NCBI GenBank assembly: GCA_947166205.1
Contig: CAMVDI010000069.1
Span: 1-8,672, forward strand
Direction of reading: 5' to 3'
Length of the DNA stretch: 8,672 nt
From: an uncultured Clostridia bacterium
GTDB taxonomy: Bacteria; Bacillota_A; Clostridia; Christensenellales; Aristaeellaceae
Below are positions 6,511-8,672 of the stretch, in pieces; positions within the stretch are counted from its first letter, which is position 1, and the number at the start of each line of letters is the position of its first letter. Made by a program: the position numbers and the translations under genes. The notes under the pieces were generated by a model. That model was not told the DNA's origin and did no database searches. It saw nothing but the letters and a program-made list of their open reading frames with translations.

Positions 6511-6746
6511 GAGGCCGGGAGAAAGTCCGGGAGGCCGGAGGCCGCCTGAAAGCCGGGAGACCGGAGAATGTCCGGGAAAGCCCGGAGCCGGAAAAGACGG
6601 AGCGGAGGGAACTCCCGGCGGGAAAGCGCGTCTGAAGGGACGGAAGGGTTTCCCGGCGGGAACCGGGAAGAAGGAAACGGAACAGGCCGCCCGAGGGGCG
6701 GAGATAAGTCAGGAAGAAAACTCGTTTCAGTGGGGAGGTTAAAAGG
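6511..6746 (+). other. Purine-rich, repetitive spacer before the lipoprotein gene
   Basis: These 236 bp are dominated by G and A on the plus strand and contain no U-tract terminator or convincing promoter. An imperfect duplication relates about 6514-6540 to about 6552-6588: both contain GCCGGGAGA, then GTCCGGGA, then CCGGAG. Two near-palindromic TCCCGGCGGGAA copies follow. A 60-codon frame (ATG 6568, GGGAG 8 nt upstream) reads through the spacer and ends at TGA 6748-6750, overlapping the lipoprotein ATG as ATGA. Its product is a low-complexity Arg/Lys/Gly-rich chain, and only about 57% of its third positions are G or C, well below the neighbouring genes. I therefore do not call it a gene. Confidence 0.6.
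6613..6662. repeat. Two copies of a near-palindrome TCCCGGCGGGAA
   Basis: The 12-mer occurs at 6613-6624 and 6651-6662, 38 bp apart. The second copy is extended to the perfect odd palindrome TTCCCG-G-CGGGAA (6650-6662). Paired symmetric sites before a gene can be operators, but no promoter is visible between them and the lipoprotein start, so their role is open. Confidence 0.5.
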
Positions 6747-7571
6747 ATGAACCGGAAGAAGTGGCTTTGCCTGGTGCTGGCGCTGTGCGCCGTGACGCTG
6801 AGCGCGTGTCAGCAGAAGGAAGTTTTCGACACGCTGCCGCCGGCGGGACAGACCCGGGAAACGGCGACGCCGGAGCCCGCGCAGGATCTTTTCGGATCCG
6901 CCGTGGTCGGCCCCGCGGACTATGACGACGGCTCCTATGACCCGGCCTCCGAGGAGGGCGGGGACTGGGAGGAAGTGACCGGGGAGAACGCCTCCGCGGA
7001 AACGCCCGCGCCCTTCATGCAGAGCGAATACGCCGGCGCGACGCCCGTGCTGATCGACCCGGTCGACAAGCCCACGCCCACGCCGCTGCCCACCCTGGCC
7101 TTCAGCTATGTGACCTATGAGGCCAACGCCCTGCACCTGACCTTTGAGGGGCCGAGCGGATGGACCGTGGACGACTCGGTGGCGGACACCTATGTGCTCA
7201 CCAACCCCGATCCCTCCATGGACTACCCGGCTTCCATGACGATCCGCGTGGTCCCGGTGAACAAGGCTTACTCCAAGAGCGACCTGACCCGGGAGGTCAA
7301 GGGTATGCTGGATACCCTGGCCGGAAGCGGGGAGCTCACGGGATTCTCGCCCTCCAACACGGCGGAGCGGAGCCTGCTGGGCGCGAACGGCGTCTACGCC
7401 AACTACAAGGCCGTGGTCCGGGAGAGCGGCGCGGAAATCGCCGGAAGGCTGATCGTGGTTTGCGTGAACAAGAATCTCTACACGCTGCATGTGACCTATC
7501 CCCGGGGATATACGGAATTCTACGTGACCAACGTGTACGACAAATTCCGCCACACGGTCAAGCTGAACTGA
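6747..7571 (+). CDS. Secreted lipoprotein of unknown function
   Basis: This 274-aa protein begins MNRKKW, followed by a hydrophobic segment and the lipobox LSAC, with Cys21 as the lipidation site. It should be anchored to the outer face of the membrane after signal peptidase II cleavage. Residues about 22-116 are a low-complexity acidic and Pro/Thr-rich spacer ending in KPTPTPLPTLAF. The rest (about 117-274) is a compact globular domain with alternating beta patterns: LHLTFEGPSGWTVDDS, YVLTNPDP, MTIRVVPVN, then a helix SDLTREVKGMLDTL and strands GVYANYKAVV, RLIVVCVNKNLYTLHVTYP. This pattern recalls PsbP/Mog1-like alpha-beta folds common in bacterial lipoproteins, which is an inference without a known ligand. 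GGAGG at 6734-6738 lies 8 nt before the ATG. It may be read from the rplI promoter, but the 236-bp gap leaves room for its own control. Confidence 0.9.
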   Translation: MNRKKWLCLVLALCAVTLSACQQKEVFDTLPPAGQTRETATPEPAQDLFGSAVVGPADYDDGSYDPASEEGGDWEEVTGENASAETPAPFMQSEYAGATPVLIDPVDKPTPTPLPTLAFSYVTYEANALHLTFEGPSGWTVDDSVADTYVLTNPDPSMDYPASMTIRVVPVNKAYSKSDLTREVKGMLDTLAGSGELTGFSPSNTAERSLLGANGVYANYKAVVRESGAEIAGRLIVVCVNKNLYTLHVTYPRGYTEFYVTNVYDKFRHTVKLN

Positions 7572-7596
7572 TCCGGCCCAGGACCGTAAGGAGGCC

Positions 7597-7729
7597 GCCC
7601 CATCCGGGGCAGGAAAACGTATGATCAACCGCCGCGCGGAGGGCCCGGGGAGCGATTCCCGGCTTTCCGCGCGGCGGGTCAAACCTGAAGAGCCGCGGTT
7701 TTTCGGCCCGGAAACGGGCGGGCCGCGGC
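7597..7729 (+). promoter_or_regulatory. Three successive hairpins, partly mutually exclusive, before the SdrD-B gene
   Basis: Hairpin 1 pairs GCCCC (7597-7601) with GGGGC (7606-7610). Hairpin 2 is a perfect 12-bp stem, 7629-7640 with 7666-7677, with CCGGG/CCCGG pairing inside its loop. Hairpin 3 pairs GCCGCGG (7692-7698) with CCGCGGC (7723-7729) and encloses GCCCG-GAAA-CGGGC (7706-7719), capped by a GNRA tetraloop. An alternative stem, CGCGGC (7670-7675) with GCCGCG (7692-7697), would disrupt hairpins 2 and 3 and is followed by GTTTTT (7698-7703), a weak terminator-like form. The layout resembles an attenuator, but the alternative stem is only 6 bp and the region is very GC-rich. Confidence 0.42.
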
Positions 7730-7740
7730 GATTCCTATGA
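7621..7740 (+). CDS. Possible 39-aa leader peptide before the SdrD-B gene
   Basis: ATG 7621 opens a 39-codon frame (MINRRAEGPGSDSRLSARRV onward) that ends at TGA 7738-7740. The stop's last base is the first base of the next gene's AGGAG site, and the stop is 8 nt before that gene's ATG. A very strong Shine-Dalgarno sequence, TAAGGAGG (7587-7594), has no start codon at normal distance. It lies 26 nt before this ATG, but hairpin 1 between them would shorten the effective gap to about 12 nt. The frame runs through hairpins 2 and 3, so translating it would open them. Eight of 39 residues are Arg. It has no homology I recognise and could be a chance frame in a GC-rich spacer. Confidence 0.25.
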   Translation: MINRRAEGPGSDSRLSARRVKPEEPRFFGPETGGPRRFL

Positions 7741-7748
7741 GGAGAGGC

Positions 7749-8672
7749 ATGAAGACGAAGAACCGTATCCTGATCTTCCTTCTGGCAGCGGGGCTGATGC
7801 TGGCCCTGACGGCGCCGGCGGGGGCCGAAGTGACGACCCTGGGCGTCTATTTCCGCGGAATTCTGGAGCAGGCGGACGGAACCGAGGCCCGGGTGCCGCT
7901 GGACGGATCCTTCCGCGTGACGCAGGGCGGGATGGACCGCGGCGTGATCGCGGCGGGACAGAGCACCGTCACCGTCGCCGGGACCGACCCGGTGACGCTG
8001 GTTCCCATGCCGGAAACCATTGAACCGGGATGGGATCTGACGTCTGCCCGGACCACGGTGACCCTGACGGGCGGAAACGTGACCGTGCCGATCCTGGTCC
8101 GGAAGCTGGACGGAAGCCGCTCCGCGGCTGTCACGGCCGCCCCGGAGACGGCCGCGCCGGCGGAGAACGCCGGACAGGAGACGGCGGAGCCGGCCGGAGA
8201 GACGGCGGAAAGCCCCGCCCCGGAGACTGCCGCGACGGAAGAAACGGACCCGGGGAACGCCGGGACCGCCGCGGCGGCCACAGCCCCGGTCCCGGTGGTG
8301 ACGCCGGAATGGAACGCGACGCCCGTGCCCACGGAGGCGCCCACGGCGGAGCCGGAGGTTTCGCGGCTGACCGCTTCGGCAGGCACCGGCACCTTCCGGA
8401 TCAAGGTCTTCTACGACAGCAACAGCAACGGCGGATGCAGCGTCTATGAAAAGGGTGTCTCCGGCATCCCGGTCTACCTGGTGTCCGAAGCCGGGGAGAT
8501 CGTGACCGGCGGAACCACGGACGGCGAAGGGGAGATCAGCCTGCCGGGCCTGACCCCCGGGAGCTACCGGATCCGGGTCAGCCTGCCGGAGGAATGGGGA
8601 TTCAACCGCAGGTCAAAGGACGTGGGGCTGGACTGCTCCGTCATGGACTTTTCCGAGGAAGGAACCCAGGAT
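7749..8672 (+). CDS. Secreted surface protein with SdrD-type B domain (3' end outside window)
   Basis: The frame is open from ATG 7749 to the right edge, giving 308 complete codons without a stop. Residues 1-26 are a Sec signal peptide (MKTKNR, hydrophobic core, cleavage likely after PAGA). Residues about 27-122 form a beta-rich region (LGVYFRGILEQADG, SFRVTQGG, TVTVAGTDPVTLVP, TVTLTGGNVTVPILVRK), possibly a degenerate Cna-B or prealbumin-like fold. Residues about 123-208 are an Ala/Glu/Thr/Pro linker ending around TPEWNATPVPTEAPTAEPE. Residues 216-285 look like one SdrD B-type repeat: FRIKVFYDSNSNGG with Asp223, Asn225 and Asn227 placed as in its calcium loop, then GVSGIPVYLV, TTDGEGEISLPGLTPGSYRIRVSLP. 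Such domains build stalks of Gram-positive adhesins. Any further repeats or a wall anchor lie beyond the edge. AGGAG (7740-7744) is only 4 nt from the ATG, which is short but usable. Confidence 0.88.
   Translation, partial: MKTKNRILIFLLAAGLMLALTAPAGAEVTTLGVYFRGILEQADGTEARVPLDGSFRVTQGGMDRGVIAAGQSTVTVAGTDPVTLVPMPETIEPGWDLTSARTTVTLTGGNVTVPILVRKLDGSRSAAVTAAPETAAPAENAGQETAEPAGETAESPAPETAATEETDPGNAGTAAAATAPVPVVTPEWNATPVPTEAPTAEPEVSRLTASAGTGTFRIKVFYDSNSNGGCSVYEKGVSGIPVYLVSEAGEIVTGGTTDGEGEISLPGLTPGSYRIRVSLPEEWGFNRRSKDVGLDCSVMDFSEEGTQD

Noticed and set aside
6511..6662. CCGGGAG-type repeats as a CRISPR-like or tandem-repeat array
   Set aside because: The units are short, irregular and imperfect, without constant-length spacers. 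They fit local duplication in a purine-rich spacer.
6568..6750. 60-codon basic small protein ending in ATGA overlap with the lipoprotein gene, as an annotated gene
   Set aside because: Third-position GC is about 57%, below the real genes, and the product is low-complexity Arg/Lys/Gly. It is kept only as a finding.

Overview
The window is high-GC, with strong G/C preference at third codon positions. It nevertheless has a Bacillota-type gene set: a 457-aa DnaB close to the length of Bacillus DnaC, an L9-DnaB gene pair, a YhaM-type exoribonuclease, AGGAGG-like Shine-Dalgarno sites, textbook sigma-A promoters and a type-II lipobox. The linkers rich in Ala/Thr/Pro/Glu (TPTPLP, TPEW...TPVPTEAPT) are typical of secreted proteins of GC-rich gut or rumen Clostridia. 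I infer a high-GC clostridial lineage but cannot name the species.

Layout. (1) Positions 2-166 are the last 54 codons of an unidentified plus-strand gene. It converges on a minus-strand gene across a 19-bp bidirectional terminator (212-251). (2) Positions 283-2187, minus strand, encode a cytoplasmic diguanylate cyclase. A LacI-type sugar-binding sensor is fused through a middle domain to an intact GGDEF domain with an inhibitory I-site. (3) A 412-bp divergent intergenic region follows. It holds a consensus promoter for purC, sequences resembling PurR boxes, and several inverted repeats. (4) purC (2600-3307) stands alone between its own promoter and a strong intrinsic terminator. (5) A new promoter (3386-3414) and a GC-rich foldable leader start a plus-strand run: rplI (3549-4001), dnaB (4151-5524), yhaM (5554-6510), a lipoprotein gene (6747-7571) and a secreted protein gene with an SdrD-type B domain that runs off the window (7749-8672). 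No factor-independent terminator with an obvious U-tract separates these five genes. Positions 7692-7703 could form a weak one.

The core genes are housekeeping: purine synthesis, the large ribosomal subunit, the replicative helicase and RNA 3' trimming. The last two genes are cell-surface proteins of unknown role. The spacers before them (236 and 177 bp) are long, repetitive and foldable, and each contains a small ORF ending at or near the next start codon.

No mobile element, CRISPR array, tRNA or rRNA is visible, and I see no clearly new multi-gene system. The best leads are the sugar-sensor cyclase, the purC PurBox-like sites, the rplI leader, and the leader-ORF/alternative-hairpin arrangement before the SdrD-B gene.
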